Assembly (NCBI GenBank): GCA_016876055.1
Contig: VHDM01000015.1
Span: 1 to 19,804, forward strand
Source of the DNA: Verrucomicrobiota bacterium
GTDB lineage: Bacteria > Verrucomicrobiota > Verrucomicrobiia > Methylacidiphilales > Verrucolacustridaceae
Direction: 5' to 3'
Length of the DNA: 19,804 nt
Every line of letters starts with the position of its first letter. The first letter of the stretch is position 1. The position numbers and the translations under genes are program-made. Positions 1 to 6,338 of this stretch are shown here, one piece after another. The notes under the pieces were generated by a model. The model had not been told where the DNA came from, ran no database searches, and was given only the letters and a program-made list of their open reading frames with translations.

Positions 1-269
1 TGGGCGCTTTCGGATAGAAATCCGTAGCCGGGGTGGATGGCGTCCACATCCCCCACCTCGGCGGCGGAGATGATGCGGTCGATCTTAAGATAACTTTGCG
101 GGCTGGGGCCGGGGCCGATGCAGATGGCTTCGTCGGCGGCTTGGACGTGGAGGGAGTCGTGGTCGGGCTCGGAATAGACGGCGAGGGTACGGATGCCGAG
201 GTCCTTGCAGGCGCGGATCACCCGGAGGGCGATTTCGCCGCGATTGGCAATGAGGACTTTGTCAAACAT
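1..269 (-). CDS. accC: Biotin carboxylase subunit of acetyl-CoA carboxylase, N-terminal part (cut by window edge)
   Basis: The reverse-strand translation begins MFDKVLIANRGEIALRVIRA, the diagnostic start of biotin carboxylase, and continues to HPGYGFLSESA at the edge; 89 of roughly 450 residues are present. The family carboxylates the biotin of BCCP using ATP and bicarbonate in the cytoplasm, the first half-reaction of malonyl-CoA synthesis. The visible part is the N-terminal pre-ATP-grasp domain; the ATP-grasp domain lies outside the window. The ATG at 267-269 fits the family start exactly. It follows accB by 36 bases on the same strand, with a 9-bp hairpin in the gap, so accBC is one operon as in many bacteria. 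No strong Shine-Dalgarno is seen. Truncation is due only to the window end. Pyruvate or propionyl-CoA carboxylase subunits share this N-terminus, but the adjacent accB makes acetyl-CoA carboxylase the best call. Confidence 0.95.
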   Translation of the reverse strand, partial: MFDKVLIANRGEIALRVIRACKDLGIRTLAVYSEPDHDSLHVQAADEAICIGPGPSPQSYLKIDRIISAAEVGDVDAIHPGYGFLSESA

Positions 270-279
270 GGCAGGGAGA

Positions 280-300
280 CCGGGAGGGAGGCCCTCCCGG
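280..300 (-). promoter_or_regulatory. Intercistronic hairpin between accB and accC
   Basis: CCGGGAGGG (280-288) and CCCTCCCGG (292-300) form a perfect 9-bp GC-rich stem with a 3-base loop, between the accB stop (306-308) and the accC start (269). No U-run follows on the minus strand, so it is not a standard terminator. It could stabilise or process the accB mRNA end or lower accC expression relative to accB; that role is an inference. Confidence 0.5.
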
Positions 301-305
301 GAGCC

Positions 306-794
306 TCAGACGGGCTTGATACGGAAAAGGGGTTTGCCGAACTCCACCGGCTTGCCGCTTTCGGCGAGGACCTCGACGATGGTGCCCGACATTTCGGCTT
401 TGATCTCATTCATGACCTTCATGGCTTCAATGATGCAGACGACGGTCTCGGCGTTGACCACGGTGCCGACCTCCACATAGGGAGGGGCGTCCGGGGCGGG
501 GGAGGAGTAGAAGGTTCCGACCATGGGGGAATTGATGGAAGGGAGGGGGGAGGCAGCGGAAGAGGCGGCGGGGGGAGGAACGGGTGCGGCGGCAGCGGCG
601 GTGGGGGGGATGCCTGCGCTTATCGGCACGGCGGTCTGGACGGGAATCAGGCCGGGCGAGCTAGCAAAGACCTGTGGTTCACCGTCGGGGCCTCGGCGGA
701 TCCGGATCTTGGTGCCGTCTTTTTCGTATTCGAACTCAGAGAGTCCGTTTTTCCGCATCAAGTCGATGATCCCTTTGATCTCTTTAATATCCAT
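306..794 (-). CDS. accB: Biotin carboxyl carrier protein of acetyl-CoA carboxylase (BCCP)
   Basis: The 162-residue protein has the classic BCCP layout: an N-terminal segment (1-45, MDIKEIKGIIDLMRKNGLSE), a Pro/Ala-rich flexible linker (about 46-88), and a C-terminal biotinyl/lipoyl domain (89-162). The domain opens with SPMVGTFY, contains the thumb region SPAPDAPPYVEVG, and carries EAMKVMNEI with the biotin-accepting lysine at K126. It carries carboxybiotin between AccC and the carboxyltransferase in malonyl-CoA synthesis. Length is normal (E. coli 156). The ATG at 792-794 matches the family start, although no clear Shine-Dalgarno precedes it. It is the first gene of accBC, and the likely ligase BirA is encoded at 14467-15156. 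A U-rich inverted-repeat leader lies 17 bases upstream and may control it. Confidence 0.97.
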   Translation of the reverse strand: MDIKEIKGIIDLMRKNGLSEFEYEKDGTKIRIRRGPDGEPQVFASSPGLIPVQTAVPISAGIPPTAAAAAPVPPPAASSAASPLPSINSPMVGTFYSSPAPDAPPYVEVGTVVNAETVVCIIEAMKVMNEIKAEMSGTIVEVLAESGKPVEFGKPLFRIKPV

Positions 795-811
795 CTTCGG
801 TTAATATTAGT

Positions 812-900
812 AAAAAACCCGTAGAAAGATCAAAAATAAAATACTTTAACTTTAAAGTCCTAAATCTTCAGAATTTGAATCTTCCCCTTACGGGTTTTTT
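812..900 (-). repeat. AT-rich island bracketed by a 12-bp inverted repeat upstream of accB
   Basis: AAAAAACCCGTA (812-823) and TACGGGTTTTTT (889-900) are perfect inverted repeats 65 bases apart. The spacer is strikingly AT-rich for this GC-rich window. On either strand the second arm ends in six U, so the structure resembles a large-loop terminator. On the accB strand the U-run ends 17 bases before the accB start codon. It could stop read-through from ispF-tmk-holB, act as an attenuator leader for accBC, or contain the accBC promoter. The sequence alone does not decide among these. Confidence 0.6.
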
Positions 901-1048
901 AAGAGCATGAGCCAATTGACTCTTTGATTTGGAGGAGGGGGAGATTCAACTGCGGAGAGACAGCGGGGTTTTCTCCTTGCTGGTGACAGAGGATCAGGAC
1001 CTGGGGATGAGGGGAGAAAAGAAGAAGCGGGTTAACCAGGCACCCACG

Positions 1049-1906
1049 TTAGGAGATGAGGCCAGCGATGCGAAGGCAGGCGACCTCGATGGCGAGGGTT
1101 GGGTCGACATTTCGGGCGAGGGCTTGGCGGAGTTTTTCCAAGGATTCGACCTCACGGACGATTTCGGGCTGAAGATCTCCCCTGGCTCTTTGCCACGCGG
1201 AGCGAACCAGGTGGGTGATCACGTCCTCCCGGATTCGCACCAGTTGGCTGGCGGTACTGGCCGCCTGCAGGGATTCTTCCTCTTCCTCGTCGCTGTCCAT
1301 TTCCTCAGTCCTAGCCTCCAGTTTTTGGCGGGCACCAAGCAGGAAGGACTGCAGAAGGGACGCGCGGCGATACGCTCCCAAGGCATCCGTTTGCGCGGAC
1401 TGCTCCCATCCCTGCACGAGCTCATCGATCCCGGGCATCGGTGCGGGGTTGAGCCCGGGGATCACGGGGAAGGTGAGGCAGCGGGAACGGATGGTCGGCA
1501 ACAAAGCCTCCGGGCGATCGGAGGTCAGGAGAAGAAGACTATGGTCGGGTGGTTCTTCGAGGGTTTTCAAAAAGGCGTTGGCCGATTCTGCCTGCTGCAT
1601 GCACATCCGTTCGGCCTCAAGGATCAAGGCGACCTTGAGGGGGGCCCGGTGCGGTTTGCGGGACAGGGAACGCTCCAACTGGTGAACCTGGGCGAGGGAG
1701 ATGCGTCGGGACTTGGACTCCGGGCGAAGAAGGAAAAAGTCGGGGTGGCCTTCAGGGTCAGCGTCGAGCAGGTTGGCGGCCAGACCGCGGCCCAGAGTTT
1801 CCAGCTCGCCGGGAGGAGCGCCGGTCAGAAGATGGGCGTGGGCCAACCGGCCTTCCTTGGCGGCCCCGGAAAAAATCTCCTCAACGCGGGAGGGAGGGAA
1901 AGGCAC
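1049..1906 (-). CDS. holB: DNA polymerase III delta-prime-like clamp-loader subunit
   Basis: From the GTG at 1904-1906 the product is 285 residues. It resembles the AAA+ delta-prime subunit, which helps load the sliding clamp. LAHAHLLTGAPPGELETL sits where the P-loop should be but lacks GxxxxGKT, as expected for the non-hydrolysing delta-prime. Further on, FLKTLEEPPDHSLLLLTSDR and LLPTIRSRC match the conserved LEEPP and SRC (arginine finger) region. An acidic run DSDEEEEES separates this from a helical C-terminal domain. The zinc-binding cysteines of E. coli delta-prime are not apparent. A longer reading from 1960 is possible, but the GTG has a perfect AGGAGG at 1916-1921 with 9-base spacing, so I choose it. 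It overlaps tmk by 26 bases, and tmk-holB adjacency is common in bacteria. DnaX gamma/tau is the main alternative, excluded by the absent P-loop. Confidence 0.85.
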   Translation of the reverse strand: MPFPPSRVEEIFSGAAKEGRLAHAHLLTGAPPGELETLGRGLAANLLDADPEGHPDFFLLRPESKSRRISLAQVHQLERSLSRKPHRAPLKVALILEAERMCMQQAESANAFLKTLEEPPDHSLLLLTSDRPEALLPTIRSRCLTFPVIPGLNPAPMPGIDELVQGWEQSAQTDALGAYRRASLLQSFLLGARQKLEARTEEMDSDEEEEESLQAASTASQLVRIREDVITHLVRSAWQRARGDLQPEIVREVESLEKLRQALARNVDPTLAIEVACLRIAGLIS

Positions 1907-2534
1907 GGCAGAGTTCCTCCTGGATGCGGGTGAAGATCTGTTCCCGGGGGCCGGACGCATCGATCAGTTTCACCCGCTGAGGCTGATGTTCCGCCAAGGA
2001 GCGGTATCCTGTGGCGATGGCCTCGTAAAATTTCAGGTCCTGGTCCTCCAGCCGGTCTTTTTGGCCCACCGGGCGCGCCCGCCGCAGGGCACGATGGCGG
2101 GCTTCGGCGGGATCGAGATCGAAGACCAAAGTCAGATCCGGCTCCCGTTTGGCGATGGCGAACCGGTTGATGAAGGCGACATCCTCCATGAGCAGGCCGC
2201 GCGCATAGCCTTGGTAGACGGTAGTGGAGTCGTGAAACCGATCCGCCACGATCCATTCCCCCTTGGCCAAAGCGGGCAGGATAAGGTGGCGGACCAGCTC
2301 CGAGCGGCTGGCCGCAAAGAGGAGTAGCTCGGTCTCCGGCTTCATGTGATCCCCATCGGCGTCGTGTTTAAGAAGGTGGCGGATTTTTTCCCCGACGGGG
2401 GTGCCGCCCGGTTCCCTGACTTCATGGACGGTCAGCCCGGTGGAACGGAGCCAGGTGAGGGTGGAGGCGATCTGGGTGCTTTTGCCGCAACCCTCGCTGC
2501 CTTCGAACGTGATGAAGCGTCCCGGCGCCGTCAT
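1881..2534 (-). CDS. tmk: Thymidylate kinase (dTMP kinase)
   Basis: The 217-residue protein phosphorylates dTMP to dTDP with ATP, a required step for dTTP supply. The P-loop EGSEGCGKST is at residues 11-20, REPGGTPVGE at 40-49 is the conserved dTMP-site segment, and ADRFHDST around 97-104 is the DR[FYH] signature. The lid region with basic residues (RRARPVGQKDR, about 151-161) carries arginine within the LID, as in the E. coli-type enzyme. Length is typical (about 205-215). The ATG at 2532-2534 sits in an ATGA overlap with the ispF stop, implying translational coupling; its 3' end overlaps holB. Nothing appears broken. Confidence 0.97.
   Translation of the reverse strand: MTAPGRFITFEGSEGCGKSTQIASTLTWLRSTGLTVHEVREPGGTPVGEKIRHLLKHDADGDHMKPETELLLFAASRSELVRHLILPALAKGEWIVADRFHDSTTVYQGYARGLLMEDVAFINRFAIAKREPDLTLVFDLDPAEARHRALRRARPVGQKDRLEDQDLKFYEAIATGYRSLAEHQPQRVKLIDASGPREQIFTRIQEELCRAFPSLPR
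1916..1921 (-). promoter_or_regulatory. Ribosome binding site deciding the holB start
   Basis: The minus strand reads AGGAGG nine bases upstream of the GTG at 1904-1906, inside the end of tmk. This is the strongest Shine-Dalgarno I found in the window and it supports the GTG start over the upstream in-frame ATG-like option at 1960. Confidence 0.75.
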
Positions 2535-3010
2535 GCCGGCACGTCGAGGGCGGCGGTGGCGATCGCGGCGATACCCTCGCCGCGGCCGACGAACCCGATT
2601 TTTTCATTGGTGGTGGCCTTGAGGTTGACCTGGTCCTCTTTCACCCCAAGGGCGGTGGCGATTTTTTTGCGCATGGCCGGGAAATGCGGCACCAGCTTGG
2701 GGGCTTCGGCCAACAGCGAGGCGTCAACGTTGAGGATGGTGGCTTTTCTCTCTTTGGCGAGGCGGGCGGATTCGGCAAGAAAGATGGTGCTGGCGGCACC
2801 TTTCCAGCGCGGGTCGGTATTGGGAAAGTGGGTGCCGATGTCGCCGGCGGCGAGGGCGCCGAGGACGGCGTCGGTCAGGGCATGGAGAAGGACGTCCGCA
2901 TCGCTGTGGCCATCGAGACCGCGATCATGGGGAATGGTGACCCCGCCGAGGATGAGGGGTCGGCCCTCGACCAGAGGATGGACGTCGTAACCCATGCCCA
3001 CGCGCAGCAT
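2531..3010 (-). CDS. ispF: 2-C-methyl-D-erythritol 2,4-cyclodiphosphate synthase
   Basis: IspF cyclises CDP-ME-2-phosphate in the MEP isoprenoid pathway. From the ATG at 3008-3010 the protein is 159 residues, the usual family length. Metal ligands line up with E. coli numbering plus one: D9 and H11 in GYDVHP, and H43 in DADVLLHAL. GLDGHSDAD (31-39), HFPNTDPRWKG (61-71) and the C-terminal TTNEKIGFVGRGEGIAA are the other signatures. An in-frame ATG at 3055 would add 15 residues with no family counterpart; neither start has a good Shine-Dalgarno, so I use the family-aligned one. It is the first gene of ispF-tmk-holB, overlapping tmk by 4 bases, and divergent from hpf. Its presence implies the MEP rather than the mevalonate route. 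Confidence 0.96.
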   Translation of the reverse strand: MLRVGMGYDVHPLVEGRPLILGGVTIPHDRGLDGHSDADVLLHALTDAVLGALAAGDIGTHFPNTDPRWKGAASTIFLAESARLAKERKATILNVDASLLAEAPKLVPHFPAMRKKIATALGVKEDQVNLKATTNEKIGFVGRGEGIAAIATAALDVPA

Positions 3011-3113
3011 TGGAAAAGGATGACTTCCAAGGTGGGTTGAGCCAACGGTTTTCATAGAACTTTTTGGCAGAGAGGGGGTCGACAGTGCGAAGAACCTTTC
3101 TTAAGATTTTCTC

Positions 3114-3467
3114 ATGCACGTTCATATCACCCCCCGACACCTCCCGTTGACCGACGGGATCGACACCTACGTCAAAAACAAGCTGTCTCACCTCGATCAT
3201 TTTGAGGGTCGGATCGTCGGGGCCCATGTGGTGCTTTGGCATGATCATAGCGCGCCGCCGAAAAAGCAGTACCGGGTGAAGGTGCATTTGGCGCTGCCCG
3301 GACCGGACCTTTTTGCGGAAGCCGGGGAGGATGACCTGTACGCGGCCATCGACAAGGTGGAGGAAAAGCTCAACGGGGAACTGCGGAAGCGTAAGACGAA
3401 ACTGGTGGATCGCCGTCGCCATGTGGAGGCCCGGCGCAAGGAGCGGGTCCGCAGATTCGGCAGATAA
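3114..3467 (+). CDS. hpf: Ribosome hibernation-promoting factor, short form (HPF/RaiA family)
   Basis: The 117-residue protein fits the S30AE domain: MHVHITPRHLPLTDGIDTYVKN at the start, the central strand YRVKVHLALPGPDLFAEAG, and DDLYAAIDKVEEKLNGELRKRKTK, the helix that lies on the 30S subunit. Family members bind the decoding region of idle ribosomes and block mRNA and tRNA. The length matches the short HPF/YfiA class and lacks the C-terminal dimerisation domain of long HPF. The C-terminus is strongly basic (RRRHVEARRKERVRRFGR). The ATG at 3114 is the natural family start but has only a weak ribosome binding site. It is divergent from ispF (103-base gap) and leads plsC by 33 bases. Which subtype (HPF or RaiA) cannot be settled by eye. 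Confidence 0.9.
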   Translation: MHVHITPRHLPLTDGIDTYVKNKLSHLDHFEGRIVGAHVVLWHDHSAPPKKQYRVKVHLALPGPDLFAEAGEDDLYAAIDKVEEKLNGELRKRKTKLVDRRRHVEARRKERVRRFGR

Positions 3468-3500
3468 CATTTCGGCTCGGTTGTTAACCGCAAGGTTTTC

Positions 3501-4178
3501 ATGGCTGACACCGTCTACTGGTCGGTGGTCTATGGGCTGAAAGGATTCCTTTCCTGCTTTTGCCGGGTGGAAACGTATCAGACACGAGAAGTGCCGGCCG
3601 GGCCTTGGATTCTGGCCTGCAACCATCTCAGTCACTTTGACCCGCCGCTGATTGCCGGGGCCTTCCGCCGGCCGCTGGATTTTTTGGCGATGCGGGAACT
3701 TTTCCGGCCGGAATGGTTCGGATTTCTGCTGCGGGTGGCCAACGTGATCCCCGTCGGCCGCCGGCAAGCTGACACCGCGGCACTGAAAGCGGCCCTGCAG
3801 CGGTTGGAGCAAGGGCGGATTGTTTGCGTTTTTCCCGAGGGAGGACTGCGGGCCGGATCCACCTCCGTGTTGGGTGGAGCGGACTTGACGGAAGGAGTGG
3901 CGCTGCTGGCGGCCCGGGCCCAGGTTCCGGTCCGGCCCGCCGTGATTGTGGGAAGCGACCAGCTTTACGTGAGGCAAAACTGGGCTCGGCGCCCGCGGAT
4001 CGTGGTGGCGGCGGGGGAACCGATGGCGCCCCCGGGCAAAAACGAAAAACGATTCGAGTGGGTCCAGCGACTAGGACGGGAAATGCGAAAGGTGTATGAG
4101 GCGGCCCGCCACCGTCATCAACTGCAGTCCCACGAGTTGCCACACACCCCGCAGGAGCGGTGGAAACAGGGACGATGA
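3501..4178 (+). CDS. plsC: 1-acyl-sn-glycerol-3-phosphate acyltransferase family protein
   Basis: The 225-residue protein has the four PlsC/LPLAT blocks in order: catalytic NHLSHFD (41-47, His42/Asp47 dyad), IPVGRR (83-88), FPEGG (111-115), and VPVRPAVI (142-149). The family acylates lysophosphatidate to phosphatidate at the inner membrane. The N-terminal helix (about 5-20, YWSVVYGLKGFLSCF) could be membrane-associated. AAGG ends five bases before the ATG at 3501, supporting this start. It lies 33 bases after hpf, and its stop overlaps the next gene's ATG (ATGA), so the hydrolase is probably co-translated. The substrate could be another lyso-lipid, since LPLAT paralogues share all these motifs; the acyltransferase assignment itself is secure. 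Confidence 0.92.
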   Translation: MADTVYWSVVYGLKGFLSCFCRVETYQTREVPAGPWILACNHLSHFDPPLIAGAFRRPLDFLAMRELFRPEWFGFLLRVANVIPVGRRQADTAALKAALQRLEQGRIVCVFPEGGLRAGSTSVLGGADLTEGVALLAARAQVPVRPAVIVGSDQLYVRQNWARRPRIVVAAGEPMAPPGKNEKRFEWVQRLGREMRKVYEAARHRHQLQSHELPHTPQERWKQGR

Positions 4179-5158
4179 TCGACGGGTTTCATCGCTGGCA
4201 GTCGGAGCTGGTGGATGCGTCCGCCTTTGCCGGAATCGGTTTCTGGCAGCTGCTGGGTCGGGCCGGGCGGCATGGTCCGGAAGAGTGGAGCCGCTATGCG
4301 GAGGAATGGTTAAGGAAGGGGCCAGGGGCATTTTACCAAGCCCCAGGAAAGGTTGCCGGATCCTTGGTGGTGGGTCGGCAGCAGGTTCCCACGCCGGTTC
4401 CCTGCGACCGGGAGGAAAATAACGCCGTCCATCTGCGCGTCTGGCCGGGAACGGAGGGAATGAAATCGCCCGCGATGGTTTTGCTCCACTCGCTCTTTTC
4501 CGCGAGTGACGTGGGTTATGTGCATTGGGCCTCGGTGCTCAACCGGCTGGGCTGGACAGCCATCTTTTACGATCTGCCCTATCACTATCGCCGCCGGCCC
4601 AAGGGAACCTGGAGCGGAGAGCTGGTCTTTGGAGGAAATTTGATCCGCAGTGCCGAGACGATCCGCCAGGCAGTGGCAGAAACCCGGATGGTGGTGCAGA
4701 TGGCGCGGGCGGCGGGAGCGCCCAACGTGGGTCTTTGGGGGATGAGTCTGGGTGGATGGGTGGCATCCCTGACGCTTTGCCAGGAACCGGATCTGGCCTG
4801 CGCGTGGTTGGTGCAACCGATTTCCGACGTGGCCACGGCGATCTGGGATTCGCCGGGGGGTTGGGTGATCCGAAGACAAATGGAGGCGAGGGGACTGCGC
4901 CGCGAACAAGCCGCGCGGTTGTTGCCCCTTGTCTGTCCCTCTTTCATGAAACCCAAACTGCCGCCGGAAAAAATCCTCCTGGTGGGAGGAAGGCATGACC
5001 GAATTGCCCGTCCTGATCAACTGCGTGCGTTGGCGAAGGATTGGGGGGGTGCCCATTACCGGGAGGTGGGGCAGGGGCACATTGGGTACCAGGCCATGCC
5101 GATGGCATGGAGGTGGGGGTCCAGCCTGATGCCGGATCTCTTTGGTTCCCAGATATAA
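4175..5158 (+). CDS. Alpha/beta hydrolase, substrate unknown
   Basis: The protein is 327 residues with an alpha/beta-hydrolase core from about residue 85. Visible triad: S191 in the nucleophile elbow GMSLGG, D275 in GGRHD, and H302 in GQGHIG. An oxyanion-type segment LLHSLFS (103-109) follows the first core strand. The N-terminal 80 residues are helical and not part of the standard fold. DLPYHYRRRP (133-142) recalls the ABHD18/DUF2048 branch (PYYGxRxP), though I cannot confirm the subfamily. No signal peptide is seen, so it is probably cytoplasmic. The ATG at 4175 overlaps the plsC stop as ATGA; a GTG at 4160 is a less attractive alternative. Coupling to plsC suggests a lipid or acyl-ester substrate, which is only an inference. 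Confidence 0.85.
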   Translation: MIDGFHRWQSELVDASAFAGIGFWQLLGRAGRHGPEEWSRYAEEWLRKGPGAFYQAPGKVAGSLVVGRQQVPTPVPCDREENNAVHLRVWPGTEGMKSPAMVLLHSLFSASDVGYVHWASVLNRLGWTAIFYDLPYHYRRRPKGTWSGELVFGGNLIRSAETIRQAVAETRMVVQMARAAGAPNVGLWGMSLGGWVASLTLCQEPDLACAWLVQPISDVATAIWDSPGGWVIRRQMEARGLRREQAARLLPLVCPSFMKPKLPPEKILLVGGRHDRIARPDQLRALAKDWGGAHYREVGQGHIGYQAMPMAWRWGSSLMPDLFGSQI

Positions 5159-5177
5159 ACAACTTTTCATCTTGGAA

Positions 5178-5205
5178 TTGAAAAGGTCCTAAAACCGAGC
5201 ATAAT
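5178..5205 (+). promoter_or_regulatory. Sigma-70-like promoter for pdhAB
   Basis: TTGAAA (5178-5183) and CATAAT (5200-5205) each match the -35 and -10 consensus at five of six positions, separated by 16 bases. It lies in an AT-rich gap between the hydrolase stop and the pdhA start. Transcription would start near 5212 and give a leader of about 54 bases holding the hairpin at 5225-5245. Confidence 0.6.
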
Positions 5206-5224
5206 CACATATTAAAGAAACCAT

Positions 5225-5245
5225 CTCTCCGGGCGTCCCGGAGGG
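5225..5245 (+). promoter_or_regulatory. Leader hairpin immediately upstream of the pdhA ribosome binding site
   Basis: CTCTCCGGG (5225-5233) pairs with CCCGGAGGG (5237-5245) through a 3-base loop (nine pairs, one G-U). It ends seven bases before AAGGAG (5253-5258), which is seven bases from the GTG start at 5266. There is no U-run after it. It could stabilise the mRNA 5' end or affect ribosome access. Confidence 0.45.
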
Positions 5246-5265
5246 CATAGACAAGGAGCCTAAAA

Positions 5266-6336
5266 GTGGCGACGGCTGGAGCAAAAAAGACGCGGTCGAA
5301 GGAGAAACCGGGCAAATCCCCGGCGGTCCTGCCTATCCTGACCGCGACCGAGCGAGTCGACCTGCTTCGCAAGATGGTTCTGATCCGGCGCTTTGAACAG
5401 AAGGCTGCCCAAGCCTTCATGCAGGCCAAGATCAAGGGATTCTGTCATCTTTACATCGGCCAGGAGGCGGTGGCAGTGGGTTCCATTTCCACGCTGCATG
5501 AAGGGGACGCGGTGATCACCGCGTACCGGGATCACGGGCACGCACTCGCCCGCGGGATGAGTGCGCGGGAGTGCATGGCGGAACTTTTTGGAAAGATCAC
5601 GGGCTGTTCGCGTGGAAAGGGCGGTTCCATGCACTTTTTCAGCAAGGAAAAGCATTTTCACGGCGGCCACGGCATCGTTGGGGGCCAGACCCCGCTGGCA
5701 GCCGGCATCGCCTTTGCCCAGAAGTACAACCAAAGCGGGGCCGTCACCGTCTGCTACCTGGGGGACGGGGCGGTGAACCAAGGTGCCTTCCATGAGGCTC
5801 TGAATCTGGCGGCGCTCTGGAAGCTTCCGGTGATCTACGTGATCGAAAACAACGAATATGCGATGGGCACGAGCCAGCACCGCAGTTCGGCCGGGGATCC
5901 GCTGGTGAAGCGGGCCGACGGCTACGACATGGCCGGGATCACCGCCCACGGGGCCGATGTCGACGATGTCCGCGAGAAGATGTGGGATGCGGTGCAACTG
6001 GCCCGCACGGAAAGCCTGCCCTCGTTGGTGGAGATCAAAACGTACCGTTACCGGGGGCACTCCATGTCCGACCCGGGCCATTACCGGAGCAAGGACGAGA
6101 TTGAAAACCGCAAGAAGGAGGCCGACCCTCTCGCCCTCTATCGCGAGCGGCTTTACAAGGAGAAGGCCCTCACCGAGAAGCAGTATGAGGAAATTGAACG
6201 GCAGTGCGTGGCGGAGGCGGAAGATTCCGTGGCCTTTGCCGAATCCTCCCCTGAACCCGAAGTGAACACTGTCTTCGAAGACATTTTCGCCCCGGAAGAT
6301 CAGATGCCGGAATTCCGGCCGCCGATCGGGAGCTAG
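5266..6336 (+). CDS. pdhA: Pyruvate dehydrogenase E1 component, alpha subunit
   Basis: The 356-residue protein is the TPP-binding alpha chain of a heterotetrameric E1, which decarboxylates pyruvate and acylates lipoyl-E2. The TPP motif runs from GDGAVNQGAFHEALNLA at 166 to the closing NN at 195-196. Upstream are FCHLYIGQEAVAVG (59-72) and AYRDHGHALARG (86-97). The loop RYRGHSMSDPG (261-271) matches the phosphorylation-loop region of mitochondrial E1-alpha, so this is the PDH type and not the branched-chain type. The GTG start is supported by AAGGAG with 7-base spacing. A 25-residue basic Lys/Ala/Pro-rich N-terminus precedes the domain. pdhB follows after two bases. No E2 or E3 gene is adjacent. 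Acetoin dehydrogenase alpha is the main alternative. Confidence 0.94.
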   Translation: MATAGAKKTRSKEKPGKSPAVLPILTATERVDLLRKMVLIRRFEQKAAQAFMQAKIKGFCHLYIGQEAVAVGSISTLHEGDAVITAYRDHGHALARGMSARECMAELFGKITGCSRGKGGSMHFFSKEKHFHGGHGIVGGQTPLAAGIAFAQKYNQSGAVTVCYLGDGAVNQGAFHEALNLAALWKLPVIYVIENNEYAMGTSQHRSSAGDPLVKRADGYDMAGITAHGADVDDVREKMWDAVQLARTESLPSLVEIKTYRYRGHSMSDPGHYRSKDEIENRKKEADPLALYRERLYKEKALTEKQYEEIERQCVAEAEDSVAFAESSPEPEVNTVFEDIFAPEDQMPEFRPPIGS

Positions 6337-6338
6337 TC

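Noticed and set aside
929..1933. Long plus-strand open frame of 334 codons opposite holB
   Set aside because: It is the antisense of the well-supported holB gene, has low-complexity composition and matches no family; GC-rich DNA commonly gives such mirror frames.
2925..3977. Long minus-strand open frame of 350 codons opposite hpf and plsC
   Set aside because: It runs antisense through two genes with clear catalytic motifs and has a His/Arg/Pro-rich composition typical of a shadow frame.
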